A stretch of DNA of 64,000 nucleotides, from NCBI GenBank assembly GCA_011799875.1, contig CM022299.1, positions 334,164,409-334,228,408 of the forward strand, read 5' to 3'. Position numbers and translations under genes: made by a program. The notes below the pieces were generated by a model. That model saw only the letters and a program-made list of their open reading frames with translations, searched no databases and was not told the origin of the DNA. Numbering within the stretch: the stretch's first letter is position 1; each line of letters opens with the position of its first letter. This document shows positions 1 to 10,899 of this stretch, one piece after another. The stretch comes from Thinopyrum elongatum (Eukaryota > Streptophyta > Magnoliopsida > Poales > Poaceae).

Positions 1-560
1 TCCTGCTTAAAAGGTGGAAATGTATTATTTATTCAGAACATGGCAGAAGAATATATAGTGCGCAAAAATTGGTAAATAGAATTTGTTACTGCCTAGGAAC
101 GGAGTCAGAAAATGAAATCACAATTGGTTGCTTAAATAGTGATCAATTAGTCAGAACAAATACGCCAATTTTGCTAAGTAATATGCTAGCATGGAGAAAG
201 TTGAAAGGACACTAACCTCGATCAGACTTTGATCGGCTGATGACGTTGGGGAAGTAAACATCCATGTTAATTAGACCAGGCTGAATGGTTAATCCAGAAG
301 AACTATTTGCGATGATGGAGAACAACAGAAACGGGCAGCCAGATGAGGGTGTGTGCGATATACGGCATACAGTTCGCTAGGATGAACTGTGTGTGATTAG
401 GCAACACAATAGAAACGGTTCAACTGAACAAGATGTGTTTGATACGCGACAAACAGGTCCATAATCAGAAATGTGTGCAAAGACCAATAATAACACAGAC
501 GATTGCTGCTAATAAGCCGTGTGATTTGCTCTGTCTACAGAAGAATAACATATATATAAC
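1..560. repeat. CACTA-type subterminal repeats, left block
   Basis: At 290-480 a unit of about 91 bp recurs, with landmarks 'gtgtgcgatatacggc' near 350 and 'gatgtgtttgatacgcg' near 441, spaced by 'cagaaacggttcaact'. The same unit appears in the opposite orientation at 43099-43500, next to a CACTA terminus. Inverted subterminal repeats are normal for the two ends of a CACTA transposon, so this block may belong to the left side of the element that ends at 43649. No CACTA terminus is visible here, so the true left end would lie outside the window. The first 290 bases are AT-rich with no gene that I can support. Confidence 0.5.
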
Positions 561-656
561 TGAAATAAACATCCAATTACATAAGTGACTATACAGATCA
601 TTCGCACACACGCCAATAAACAATTGTATGCATTCTAAACTAGGAGAAACGATCGT

Positions 657-1400
657 CTAGTCATCTACTTCTTGTGATGCTCCCACCACTGCTCTGTGGC
701 TTGATCCCTCGTCTAGGGCAGGAAGAATACACTCCCTCATGTCAACGATCCGCATGTACATCTCCTAGCTTGTGTACGCGTCCTTGGCTGTGTACTTGAT
801 GTGTTGTTCATCCAGTCTCTCATGCCAGACACTGTGCCAGGCGTTCTTGTCCTTCTTGCTCTCATCCTTCATCTTCATGTAGTAGGAGTCGATGATGGCC
901 GGGGCGAGGTCAACCAGGGAGTTCTTTTTGTTGTTGTCGCTGCCCCAGACCTTGTAGTGGTCCTAGATGTTGACAAGATTCTGGCATTTCAAGCCCGAAA
1001 CCTTGAGCGCTTTTAGATCGTCTGTGGTGTCCACCGTAGCGAAACTGTAGTCGGAGCTGTTGATAAACCCGGAGAAACGCTCGCAAGGCCTTGTGGCCAT
1101 GTGGTAGTGGTAGACGAGGACGTCATGTCGCGTGCACAACTGGGCGACGGCAACCTTCTGATCGTGCCCGGCACGACCGATGGTGTACTCGAGGTCGAAG
1201 CCGACCACTTGGTACTTGTCCTTGGCAAGCAACTGCTGCATAGTTTGGATGGAGCTCTCCACCGAGACCGGATCGTTCGTGTACACCACTGAGAGGGCCT
1301 TCCCCCTCAAGTGGGTGTCCACTACGTGATGCGTGGTGAACTGCCAGCCGTTGTCGTCGTCGGCCGCTGTGAGCACCATTAGAGCCACGGGGAGCGCCAT
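657..1400 (-). pseudogene. Werner-type 3'-5' exonuclease-like gene with two in-frame stops
   Basis: From the ATG at 1400 the frame encodes a DnaQ-fold (DEDDy) 3'-5' exonuclease-like protein. This family removes nucleotides from DNA or RNA 3' ends. The ExoI motif is GFDLEYT (D69, E71), and the ExoII aspartate lies in ATVDTTDDLKAL (D128). The frame meets TAG at 963-965 and again at 765-767, yet stays clearly coding across both. Between the stops lies HIKYTAKDAY, the ExoIII Y-x3-D motif, and the frame finally ends at 657. With stops read through, the length is 247 codons, close to the 239 residues of the intact relative at 55811. The two stops without any frameshift suggest a young pseudogene. 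Sequencing error is a less likely explanation. CACTA-type repeats lie immediately to its left. Confidence 0.8.
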
Positions 1401-1844
1401 TGGAACTGTTGGATATCCTTTCTGTATGTGTCATCGTGGGTGTGCTTATTGTGTCATGTGGCGCGAGAGATGAAGGTAAATGGCTGCAGGAATAAATGGG
1501 GGCCGGGCGGCCTGGATTCTCGGCGCGTCCGCATAACAGTTTTTGCAGCGGGTAACTACATCGTCGCACCGCGCCCGACGCAACCGCATGCACACGAACG
1601 TGCGTGATCGTGCGCCGGCCCCAAACACTGGCTGCACACGTGCAGGGACGAGGGCAGAGTGCCCGGAAGGACGCGAGAGCAGAGCGCGCGTGGCGGGACG
1701 CGAGCAAAGCGCACCACGGCCGCCTCAACCGCAAGCAACCACACGCATAGAGCAGTTGAACACGTAGAAAATGGTCGTCTACAAGCTGGCTGACAGTTGC
1801 GTCGCTGCGTAGAGAGCGGCCGTGTGCTACTACCGTTGTCTTGG
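1401..1844. other. GC-rich upstream region, no gene seen
   Basis: This is the 5' flank of the minus-strand exonuclease pseudogene. Several overlapping ORFs on both strands come from its high GC content and show no family motif. I see no clear TATA box. Confidence 0.5.
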
Positions 1845-2042
1845 TCTATTAGTCCCCTTTATATTCTGTGCCATATTTTGACCTCAAATTTAACCAACAA
1901 AATGTTAATGCATGTTACAAAAATTATATATTGGAAACTATGTTCAAATACGAATCCACTGATATAATCTTAGGTGACATGCATTCGTATTTTATTAGTT
2001 AAATCCTACTTATAAACCAGAACGGGGGTATAGTAGGTAATT
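1845..2042. mobile_element. MITE, copy 1 of a three-copy family
   Basis: This AT-rich palindromic element starts 'ctattagtcccctttata' and ends 'gaacgggggtatagtagg'. Its halves are inverted copies around 'aaaatgttaatgcatg' and 'gacatgcattcgtatttt'. Members with the same core lie at 49908-50118 and 59578-59800. The size and terminal inverted repeats fit a Stowaway-like or similar MITE. I cannot name the family. It sits just upstream of the promoter of the next gene. Confidence 0.65.
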
Positions 2043-2266
2043 AAATCACAAATGTTTTTTTATTAACTGTATGTGTACGTGTCCTTTCGTCCTCCTCTCG
2101 CACGTCTTGTCACCCCGCTGCCGCAGATGGCTTCGAGCGCAACCGCGGGGGCGTTCTTTTGGCCAAATGGTGGTCAGCCCGTTCCCGCGCAACCGCGAAG
2201 GTTCCTGCGCAAGCTTCCCGCCCGACTTGGTGAAATCCCCCAAAATCCCAATGCTTACCAGCCTAC

Positions 2267-2274
2267 TATATAAA
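2267..2274 (+). promoter_or_regulatory. TATA box for the 2356 gene
   Basis: The sequence tatataaa lies 82 bases before the ATG at 2356. The stretch between is pyrimidine-rich, as in plant 5' leaders. It supports 2356, rather than the later GTG codon at 2461, as the original start. Confidence 0.6.
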
Positions 2275-2355
2275 CCCTCACGACCGGCGAGTCCTGCATC
2301 GCATTTTCCCCTCCCTTCCTGTAGCTTATCTCGTCTGCTTCTCCCACAATCGCCA

Positions 2356-3099
2356 ATGGCACCGGTCCGTCGTCGTCGCTCAGCCACTCCGCCGTCATCA
2401 GAGGACAACTCCAGCTAGGAGGCTACACCGCGGCGGTGGCGCAGTCCTCGGCGTAGTGTAGTGCGTGTGGCGTTCCTGTTGGGTGTGCACGGAACACCCA
2501 CCACACGCTCCGCCGCCGTTGCCCGTTGGCAGCTGTTGCCGGCCGCCGTTGCCGCCACACCACCGTCGAAAGCCAGGGCCATTGCCTGCTCCGCTGCCGC
2601 GGCCCAAAGGCGGGAGGTGGCCGTCGTGGCCGCCACCCCACTGCCGGCCACCGTGGCCATCACCCGCTCCGCCACCGCGGCCCGAAGGCGGGAGGTGGTG
2701 GTCGTGGCCGCCACCCTGTCATCGGCCGCCGTGGCCGCCAGCCCACCGCCGACCGCCGAGATCATCACCCGCTCCGCCACCGCCGCTCGAAGGCGGGAGG
2801 CAGAGGTGGAGGCCCGCACGTGCCTCAGCGACCTTGTGCGCTACATCGAGTTCCTGCGGGAGAAGGAGGAGCGCCTCGTTGAGCATGCAAAGAGCCTTAC
2901 CACAGCCGTGGCAGCAGCACACGCCAACACAGAGGCGAGGAATCAGGAGATCTACGAGCAGTCCCGCTGCTTTGAGAGGGGTCATCTGGAGCGGCAGAGG
3001 GCGTTCGAGGTGAGTATCGCTGAAGGTGCAGCAGCGGTAGGCACCGTATTGCAGTTGTCCAGCTCGTCGGTAGGCTCCTCCTCCTCTTCCTCTTACTGA
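2356..3099 (+). pseudogene. Alanine/arginine-rich unknown protein, TAG at codon 21
   Basis: The ATG at 2356 follows a TATA box and leader. After 20 codons a TAG (2416-2418) interrupts the frame, which then stays open for 226 more codons to TGA at 3097-3099. The central part repeats a block built on RSATAARRREV about three times, visible in DNA as repeats near 2587, 2665 and 2767. A charged, helix-forming segment follows (LVRYIEFLREKEERLVEHAK), then a serine-rich tail. I recognise no domain. Tandem low-complexity coding repeats could make a spurious open frame, but the helical segment after them looks like real protein. Similar small alanine-rich genes follow at 6325 and 7490, so the cluster may share an origin. 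Confidence 0.45.
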
Positions 3100-3418
3100 G
3101 CACGCTCGGCAGAGGAGAGGCTGCTGGAAGTAGTACAAAGCCCCTCCGTAGTAGTATTTAGGGGCTATTTTGTTCTGTTCATCTGACTATAGATGTGGTG
3201 GAACTGTACAACGTACTTAAAATTAGCTAGTATATATAGTTGAACTAGCTATTTCAGTACGTGGTTGGCAACTATTGGGGAAAAGTTTGGTCGGTTCAGC
3301 TGTCGAGTTGAACTGTTTGTATAAAGAACGACTGCTTAATCTATGAATGAAATCTATGCTTAATTACTGAATTTTAGTTGCAAAAATTAGATAGTGCTAG
3401 TGATTTTTAGCTGCATAT
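3100..3418. other. 3' flank, no gene seen
   Basis: AT-rich sequence downstream of the 2356 gene, with no ORF, clear repeat or RNA signal that I can support. Confidence 0.4.
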
Positions 3419-3540
3419 TTTGACAAATCGCAGTGTTACAAGGTTGACAAATGGCAATGTTACTAGATCAACAAATGTCAATCTTTCCAGTTTGACAAAT
3501 GGCAATATACCCAATATGACAGATGCAAATCTTACCAAAT
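3419..3540. repeat. Minisatellite, unit about 30 bp
   Basis: Four to five imperfect copies of a unit like 'ttgacaaatggcaatgtta' follow each other. Copies diverge by several bases each, so the array is old. Confidence 0.6.
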
Positions 3541-3599
3541 TGTCTGTACGTGGTTGCACACGGGTCATCCGAAAAAACCGTTTGCGTTGAACGGAGGTA

Positions 3600-3985
3600 C
3601 AAATCCTGCTTGCCAGATTTTCTCTTGGCTTAGCGCCGAAGTCTCTCTTTACATACCTTATTCAATCTGAACCATTTGCGTTGAAGTGATGCACAAATCC
3701 TACGCGGCGAATTTTCCCTTGGCTTACTGCGGAAGACCATAGCTCTCACTTTGCATACATGTGTTCTATCTAAAACGTTTGCGATGAAGAGTTGCACAAA
3801 TCCTGCTCGGCACATTTTCCCTTGGCTTACTGGGGAAGCTGTCGATTTACATACGGGTGTTCTATATAAAACGTTTGCGATCAAGAGCTGCACAAATCCT
3901 GCTCGGCACATTTTCGCTAGGCTTCCTGGGGAAGCTGTCGGTTTGCATACGGGTGTTCTAACTAAAACGTTTGCGATGAGTGTTT
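3600..3985. repeat. Tandem repeat, about 97 bp x 4
   Basis: Landmark 'gcacaaatcctgc' recurs near 3600, 3692, 3795 and 3891, each followed by 'ttttcccttggcttac' and then 'aaaacgtttgcgat'. The wording resembles CACTA subterminal repeats (cf. 10140-10899), so this may be the inner left part of such an element. No protein-coding function is implied, although an ORF runs through it. Confidence 0.7.
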
Positions 3986-4335
3986 TATATTTAAAAACCG
4001 TATTAAACTGCGGCTTGGGCGCCATTAATGGAGAGGATGCGAGCAAGGCGGGCGGCCATGGAAGTCAAAGGGCTCGCTTCCCAGTGAGCCTGCGCGGCGT
4101 TCAGCTCGCACGCTTCTCGGTGAGCCTGCGCATTGGAGTACAGCTCGCACGCCTCCTGTTTAGTCAAGCACCTGTCCGCACGGCACCTCATAGCCATTAA
4201 AAGAGTGAGGCGTGGCATCACGTGAATGGTTAACAGAACGCACATGATTTAAATTATACAAAATGTTTGAGATGTTACAGTGGCAGCTATTTGTTTCAAA
4301 ATGCCTTTGTAGGCTGTTATTTGAGTGCGCCTTCT

Positions 4336-6010
4336 CTCAAAATGGACACGAAAAATAACACAGCATGTCGGGTGCCATTCCATGATAGGATGCCAAGTTT
4401 CATGAATTTCAGACGAGTTTTGGATTTACTAGAATTTAAAAACAAAGTATCTCAATGTTTTGCCGGCAATCAACAGTGCTCTGGTGTTTGAAATTCATTA
4501 CCATTTCTTGCATGGGACCTAAGCATGCACCCAAGAACACAGATTTGATTTTTCAACCAATTTATATGCACTGGAGCATGTGCATGTAGTTCAAATTTGA
4601 ATTATGCACATAAATTGCCTAGAAAACCCAGTTAATGTATATCTGGTTTGTGAGAAGCTTATACCCAAACCCGCCCCAAATGGGACAAAAATTTACCACG
4701 GCATGTTGATGCCGCTCCATGATAGCATGCCAAGTTTCATGAATTTCAGACGAGTTTTGGATTTACTAGAATTTAAAAACCATGTATCTCAATGTGTGCG
4801 GTCGAGTGACGGTGGCAGGGTGTTTGACATTCATTCCCATTTCTTGCATGGGACCTAAGCATGCAACCAAGGACACAGATTTGAATTTCAACCAATTTAT
4901 ATGCATTAGAGCATGTGCCTGTAGTTCAAATTTGAATTATGCAGATAAATGCATTGAAAACTCAATTAATGTATAAAAATGTCCAAACGAACCCCAAAAA
5001 ATTCCAAAATTTAACACAACACTCCTGTTGTTCTATGTTGACACTAGAGAAAAAATTGAAATCAAGAAGAGCCAACGGATATCGTTTCATCCAGAAAGGT
5101 GAAACGTTCCCTACCGTAACCATGAGGCTTGTTGCGAGAAGCTCTGGTTTGTGAGAATCTTATACCCCAACCTGCCCCAAATGGTACAATATTTTTACCA
5201 CTGCATGTTGATGCTATTCCATGATAGCATGTCAAGTTTCATGAATTTTAGACGAGTTTTCGATTTACTAGAATTTTAAAAGCATGTATCTCAATGTTAG
5301 TGGGCGAGCGATGGTTGCAAAGGTGTTTGACATGCATTCCCATTTCTTGCAGCGGACCTAAGGTTGCAACCAAGGACACACATTTGATTTTTCAACCCGT
5401 TTATATGCATTGGAGCATGTGCATGTAGTTCAAATTTGAATTATGCACATAAACGCATAGAAAACTCAGTTAATGTATAAAAATGTCGAAGCAACCCACG
5501 AAAATTCCCAAAAAATGACACAACACTCCTGTTGTTCTACGTTGACACTAGAAATGTTTTGAAAGCAAGAAGAGGCAACGGATATTATTTCGTCCACAAA
5601 GGTGACACGTTTCCCTACCGGAACCATGAGGCTTCTTTTGAGAAGCTCTGGTTTGTGAGAAGCTTATACCATAACCTACCCCAAATGGGACAGTATTTTT
5701 ACCCCAGCATGTTGATGGCATTCCATGATAGCATGCCAAGGTTCATGAATTTCAGATGAGTTTTGGATTTACTAGAATTACAAAAGCAAGCACCTCAACG
5801 TTTCCCGGAGAGCCACGGTGCTGTGGTGTTTGAAATTCATCCCCATTTCTTGCATGGGACATAAGCATCAACCCATGGACACATATATCATTTTACAAAC
5901 CATTTTGGTGCACCGGAGCATGTGCATGTAGTTTAATTTTGAATTGTGCACCTGAAATGCCTAGAAAACCAAGTTATTGTATAAAAATGTCCAAACAAAC
6001 CCTGAATAAT
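4336..6010. repeat. Tandem array of about 503-bp units, four copies
   Basis: The landmark 'ccatgatagcatgccaag' occurs at 4380, 4717, 5219 and 5723. The last two intervals are 502 and 504 bp. The first is 337 bp, so one unit has lost about 166 bp. Each unit contains 'gaatttcagacgagttttgg' and 'tagttcaaatttgaattatg'. Open frames in it are shared by the units because the DNA is repeated. They look non-coding. Confidence 0.8.
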
Positions 6011-6324
6011 TCCAATTTTTTTGACGACACACCTATAGTTGCATGTTCACTGCAGATAAAAGTTCTAGCAATTCAAACACCATCCTTTGCAGTTGTGACC
6101 CCATTATGTAATTCAAATCAAGACGAAAAATCAAGTAGATCGCACACAGTTTATTATCACCAACCGTGTGAGATGCAGCACAAAATATCTTGGAGCACCG
6201 TCGGAGTATAGTACGCATACGGCTTACGTGAGAAGGTGCGTCGGCTACAGTCCACAGCCGGCGTGTCAAGCACACTAGCTCGCTCCCAAATATCATTTCA
6301 CTGTTCAATCGTCGCCGGTGAAAG

Positions 6325-6933
6325 ATGGGGACGTGGACCCGCTTCGTGAGGGCAACTTCGGCGGCCCACTCCGGCGAGAGCACGGCCGCAGCCGCCAGGC
6401 GCATGCTAACAAGCTTCATGAGCGCGGCCGCAATCTGCGACCGGGCGGCCAAGGCAGCCCAAACGGCCGCTATTGCTTCTCAGGTGGCGGCAGCAACATC
6501 TGCCTCTGGGATAGCAACTGGCGAGAGCAGCACAGCAGCTGTCCGTTCCGCAGCGGCGGCCTTAGCCCTGATGGAGGCTGCCCACAACCATGTCGAGGCC
6601 ACCCACGCCCAGCTCATGGCGTTCACCGCACAAATCGAACAAAGCTTCTCCGACAATGGCCGGCAACCCATGGCCGAAGAGTTGGCAATCGCCGAGAGCG
6701 TTCGAGTAGCCGTCCGTTCCTGCGCGGCATACCTTGCAACGACGGAGCCCGCCCAAGCCTAGACCGCAGCCGCCCACGCCCAGCTCGTGGCGGCCTATTC
6801 CAAAGATATGGCGGATGCGGATGGCGAGATGCTTGCCGAGGATGGTGCGATGGATGCCATGGAGCCCCTTCCCCACGAGATCGCCGGGCGCGAGCTGGAC
6901 ATGGAGGAGGCGGCGGAGATCGACGAGCACTAG
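6325..6933 (+). pseudogene. Alanine-rich unknown protein, TAG at codon 146
   Basis: The ATG at 6325 opens a frame of 145 codons, TAG at 6760-6762, then 56 more codons in the same frame to TAG at 6931-6933. The protein is mostly helix-favouring: alanine-rich with regularly spaced Q, E and R, and a repeated AHAQL element before and after the stop. The tail is strongly acidic (ELDMEEAAEIDEH). I recognise no family. The same words before and after the stop argue that the downstream part was once translated. The likely original codon was glutamine, since AQTAA also occurs near residue 45. It lies between the 503-bp array and the 7490 gene. Confidence 0.45.
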
Positions 6934-7489
6934 TCATAGTAGTACTCTTTGTTTTGTTTAATTAAGAGCGCCGGTCTTTAATTTGTTAGAGTAATGTTTA
7001 GGTCAGCTAGCTCTGTTTAATTGCTAAAATTTGCTCGATTAAGAAGTGTGGGTGTGCTGTAGTGTCCTTTGTGTACCCAAATTATGCAATGACGTGGATA
7101 ACCACTGTAACCAGGGAAATTCGAACCAAAATTTTTCACATTCAAACTCATCACACACGGGTTAAGCTATATGAGTCGTTTGTGATATTCACATATCATA
7201 CACAGTGCTGAATAAGGGACCGTGTTTGATGACACTCTGCGCGCCAGTCTTTTCACTGAACCGATTCAAAATTTTCGGCTTCCGCAGAAATATCTACCTC
7301 CCCGCCCCCTCCCCCTTACCAAAAGCCACATTTCCCCTGTTTCCGCCTTCCTTTCCAAGTTGAAACCTTCACTCCTTGCTTGCAGCGCTGCCTCCTTGCC
7401 GCCGACCCTCCTTCACGCTGCTCGACCTCGTCTATCCAGGCAGGTAATCCACACCCGACCCCCATCCTCCTCCTCCTTCCATATCCGAC

Positions 7490-7984
7490 ATGCCCCGACC
7501 GCCGGCGCGACACCTTCCACCCAAATCACCGACCCCTCCACCAAATAAGCACCGCCCTAAGCCATGGTGCACACAGTTTAGCCAGGAGCTCAAGGAGCAT
7601 TTGGCAGCGGAGAAGCAAATCGTGGCCGCACGCGCGGATGAGGTCGCGATGGCTGCCATTCGTGCCGACCCCCAGATCTTGGAGGAGCACCTCGCCATCG
7701 AGGCCACCGTCGACGCCTTGTGCGCCGACGCCGCGATGCGGTTGGATGCTTTAAACGATAGTTTGTGGCGTTTTCTCGAGGCCACCCTCGGTGCCTTCGA
7801 CGAAGACTACGAGGTGTTTTCTCAGCGTGCATGTGCTTACCTCAACTCGAGAGCCAGCAGGTTGGTGCCCGGAGCGGCTCATGCAACTCACCACTATGAC
7901 GAGGGCACCCACGATGCGGAGGCCTCGCCCTCTTCCATGTCCAAGGAGCCAATCATCATTGATATCTCCAATGATGAGGAGTAG
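7490..7984 (+). CDS. Small unknown protein ending in a SUMO-interaction-like motif
   Basis: Intact ORF of 164 residues from ATG 7490 to TAG. The first 30 residues are proline-rich and basic. Residues about 30-120 are charged and helical (e.g. FSQELKEHLAAEKQ, RLDALNDSLWRFLEATLGAF). The C-terminus is KEPIIIDISNDEE (residues 152-164), a hydrophobic run with a central aspartate and a following acidic patch, as in SUMO-interacting motifs. The function is unknown and the SUMO link is inference. A CAG/GTAATC junction at about 7440-7450 could be a leader intron donor. Codon use looks like a grass gene. It lies 1.3 kb upstream of the B3-like gene, with a tandem array between them. Confidence 0.5.
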   Translation: MPRPPARHLPPKSPTPPPNKHRPKPWCTQFSQELKEHLAAEKQIVAARADEVAMAAIRADPQILEEHLAIEATVDALCADAAMRLDALNDSLWRFLEATLGAFDEDYEVFSQRACAYLNSRASRLVPGAAHATHHYDEGTHDAEASPSSMSKEPIIIDISNDEE

Positions 7985-8139
7985 CTTGTCTTATTAGCTC
8001 ACTATAAGGACCCATGTTCAGTTTGCTAGCTACGCCGGTTAAGCATGCTCGGTTTACCCGTTGCATGTGCTGCTCCTGCCTTTCCTTAACAAATTCTAGT
8101 GAATTGTGCTATCTAATTTTACCATGCAATCTGTTGCTC

Positions 8140-9120
8140 TAGTGTATATGTTCTATATGTCGTGCAATGTGGTGCTCACTTATTAACTGTTTGGTTAATT
8201 AGTTGTCGTGTTCAGTTAACTATTTGGTTCAATTCTGCAAATGTGATGTTTAATTCTTCAGGGTGCAATTTTGTATTGTCTTCCATGTGAGAAATAAATC
8301 AACTTTATCTTTACAAAATACATGAGAAACAAATACAATTGCTATATTTCCAAGTTGTCAAGCATGCTTGGTTTGGTTAACTGTCTGATCTTATAGTATG
8401 TTATACATTGTGCAATGTGGTGCTCAGTTAACGTTTGGTTCATTTGTTGTGGTGTTTAGTTAACTGTTTGGTTCAATTCTGCAATGTGATGTTCAATTGT
8501 TGTGGGTGCATTCTGTTATTGTATACCATGTGAGAAATAAATCAAATTTGGCTGTACTAAATACATGAGAAACAAATACAATTGCTATATTTCCAAGTTG
8601 TTAAGCATGCTTGGTTTGGTTAACTGTCCGATCTTCTATTAGGAGTATGTTATATTGTGCGATGTGGTGCTCAGTTAACGTTTGGCTCATTTGTTGAGGT
8701 GTTTAGTTAACTGTTTGGTTCAATTCTGCAATGCGATGTTCAATTGTTGTGGGTGCATTCTGTTATTGTATACCATGTGAGAAATAAATTGAATTTGGCT
8801 GTACTAAATACATGAGAAACAAATACAATTGCTATATTTCCAAGTTGTTAAGCATGCTTGGTTTGGTTAACTGTCTGATCTTCTATTAGGAGTATGTTAT
8901 ATTGTGCAATGTGGTTCCCAGTTAATGTTTTGGTTCATTTGTTGTGGTGTTTAGTTAACTGCTTGGTTAAATTCTGCAATGCGATGTCCAATTGTCGTGG
9001 GTAGAATTTTGTATTGTTGTGCATGTGAGGAATAAATCGAATTTGGCTGCACTTAATACATGAGAAACATATACAATTGCTATATTTCCTAGTTCTTAAT
9101 CATGCTTGGTTTGGATAAAT
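8140..9120. repeat. Tandem repeat, about 245 bp x 4
   Basis: 'catgtgagaaataaat' recurs at 8284, 8527, 8774 and 9022, giving steps of 243, 247 and 248 bp. Each unit also has 'caattgctatatttccaag' and 'tggttaactg'. The middle copies are the most alike, consistent with unequal exchange. The array separates the 7490 ORF from the B3-like gene. Confidence 0.85.
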
Positions 9121-9254
9121 GGGTTTTCCATGTGGCTTGAATTAATCTGATGAATCTGTAATGTGCTTATTTTTCATCAACATATTTTACTAATAGCATG
9201 CGAACCCTCACTTAACCTGATCACTAACTACCTTATATGTGTTGCAAGGAAATA

Positions 9255-9902
9255 ATGGGAAGCACTGAGGTTTACAATCGAGGTTTGCACATGCATGGTC
9301 CTTTGTCTAATAGCACATTATTGTGTAATTGTAGGAACCATTCTAATATTTAGGTTTTTAACAATTTGGTCTTGCACATGTAGGTCCTGCTGTCAGAGGT
9401 TTTGACCCACTGTTCGACCCTTTTTGCATATGGGGAAATGAGTTGTCCATGAATATCAGTCAAGTCAAGAAACTCAGAAAGATTATTAGGATAAAGAAAT
9501 TAGCAACAAAAAACAACAAGATCTTTGTCTGCACAATGAAGAACACATCAGTTCACTACAGGATGGTACTAACTATTATACCTTGCCTTTTTTATTCCTT
9601 TGCCCCATTTCCATTATAGATAAGATATTTATGCACATCCTTATTTTTAAGCCTTTCCAAAGCAGTTCACTGATGAATACCTCTCAAACCACCTGTATGG
9701 TCAGGAGGCGAGGAAGGTATTCATACAATACCCACGGTTCAATATTGAAGTGTTCCTGAAGAGGACGAAGGATGGACGGTCAATCATCCACAGGCACTGG
9801 CCTAAAGTTGCAAAGACCTTCAACATCAATGAAGGCTCAGTATTTGCCTTCCGCTTCAGCAGTTTTCCAGATGAGATTCATCTATCTATGTACCGTCTAT
9901 GA
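9255..9902 (+). CDS. B3-like domain protein, three exons
   Basis: My model is exon 1 9255-9282, exon 2 9384-9565 and exon 3 9663-9902. The first intron (9283-9383) is GT-AG and rejoins codon CGA-G/GT cleanly. The second intron starts GTACTAAC at 9566. Its acceptor is either the AG at 9661-9662, which keeps frame, or a nearby one. The product is about 149 residues. Exon 2 gives a basic stretch (KKLRKIIRIKKLATKNNK). Exon 3 gives EVFLKRTKDGRSIIHRHW and FNINEGSVFAFRFSSF, which follow the strand pattern of plant B3 DNA-binding domains. A DNA-binding role is inferred from that fold only. The coding parts lack stops and the splice sites fit, so the gene may be functional or recently so. It lies just inside a CACTA right end. 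Confidence 0.6.
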
Positions 9903-10139
9903 TGTTAATTTCGAAAGGTTATAGATGTTGCATGTGAAACTTGGTGCTGGTGCAGTTGTGTAATGAGGTAGCTGAGTGCTGAAGCTATAAGATGTTGTAC
10001 TCTGATGTATTTCAATTATGAAATCCTGCTTCCTTAAAATGAAAATGAAATATATTGTGTGCTTAATATGAAATGTCAATTAGATTAGTAAATGGATTAT
10101 TAATAATAGGACAATTAGCCTGCTAATGGCCAATTAGCC

Positions 10140-10899
10140 TGCTAATTGGGTTTTCCTATTGCAAACGGTTTTTGAGAAAATACCGTGGGCGATGACCTCA
10201 GGCAATGCACCCAGTTTCTAGGAATAAACCGTGTTGGATCAATGAACAATCACACACGACATCCTCTTGAAAACTGTTTGTGTTAGGCCACCTTGCGCAA
10301 ACGTTTACCACATAAAAACTGTGTCTGATGGATAGCCTTTGCCACACAGTTTCTTCTACGCACCGTGTGTGATGCATTAAATAACGCAAATGATAAAAGT
10401 GTTAATATCGTGTGCAATGGCAATGCTATCACAAACAATTTAATGGGGAAAATTGTGTGTGATGTACCTGCGAACGGAAACGTTTTCCTTGGAGTGACTG
10501 TGTGGGATGTATATACGAACGGAAACATACTTCTTGGATTAACTGTGTGGGATGTACATACTAACGGAAGCGTATTCCTTGGATTGATTGTGTGGAATGT
10601 ACATACGAACGGAAACGTTTAGCGGGGACTGACTGTGTGGGATGTACTTACGACCGGAAACGATTTTGCCTGTATAATTGTATTTTTTTAGCACTACTGT
10701 ACGTATAACCATATTTGATTGCTCGTCGGTCGCACACGACCTCATTTTGCTGAGCGTGTGTCCAAGGAGGGCATATCCCCGACGGTTTCTGGGTCGTGTG
10801 GGAAGGACCCCCTACATAGTCACTCACTAGGCGATGGTTCAGAATGCCGTCGAGGAAAGGGGTTAAAAACTGTTTGTATAGCACCTCGCTGTACTAGTG
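10140..10899. mobile_element. CACTA transposon right end with subterminal repeats
   Basis: The block ends 'cctcgctgtactagtg', whose reverse complement starts CACTAGTACAGCGAGG, a CACTA terminal inverted repeat. Five subterminal units of 43-47 bp ('gtgtgggatgtacatacgaacgg') lie at 10450-10665. The three bases after the end (caa, 10900-10902) fit a 3-bp target duplication. The flanking copia LTR continues 'gtaccgaac' as in the related LTR at about 41500, so this CACTA appears to have inserted into that LTR. No matching left end is visible. Confidence 0.75.

Noticed and set aside
1123..1734. 203-codon minus ORF
   Set aside because: Out of frame with the exonuclease motifs and rich in R, C and S from GC bias. 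It is a shadow frame.
3600..3985. Regular repeats with spacers, CRISPR-like at first sight
   Set aside because: Units of about 97 bp are repeated as a whole with no unique spacers, and the context is a plant nuclear genome.
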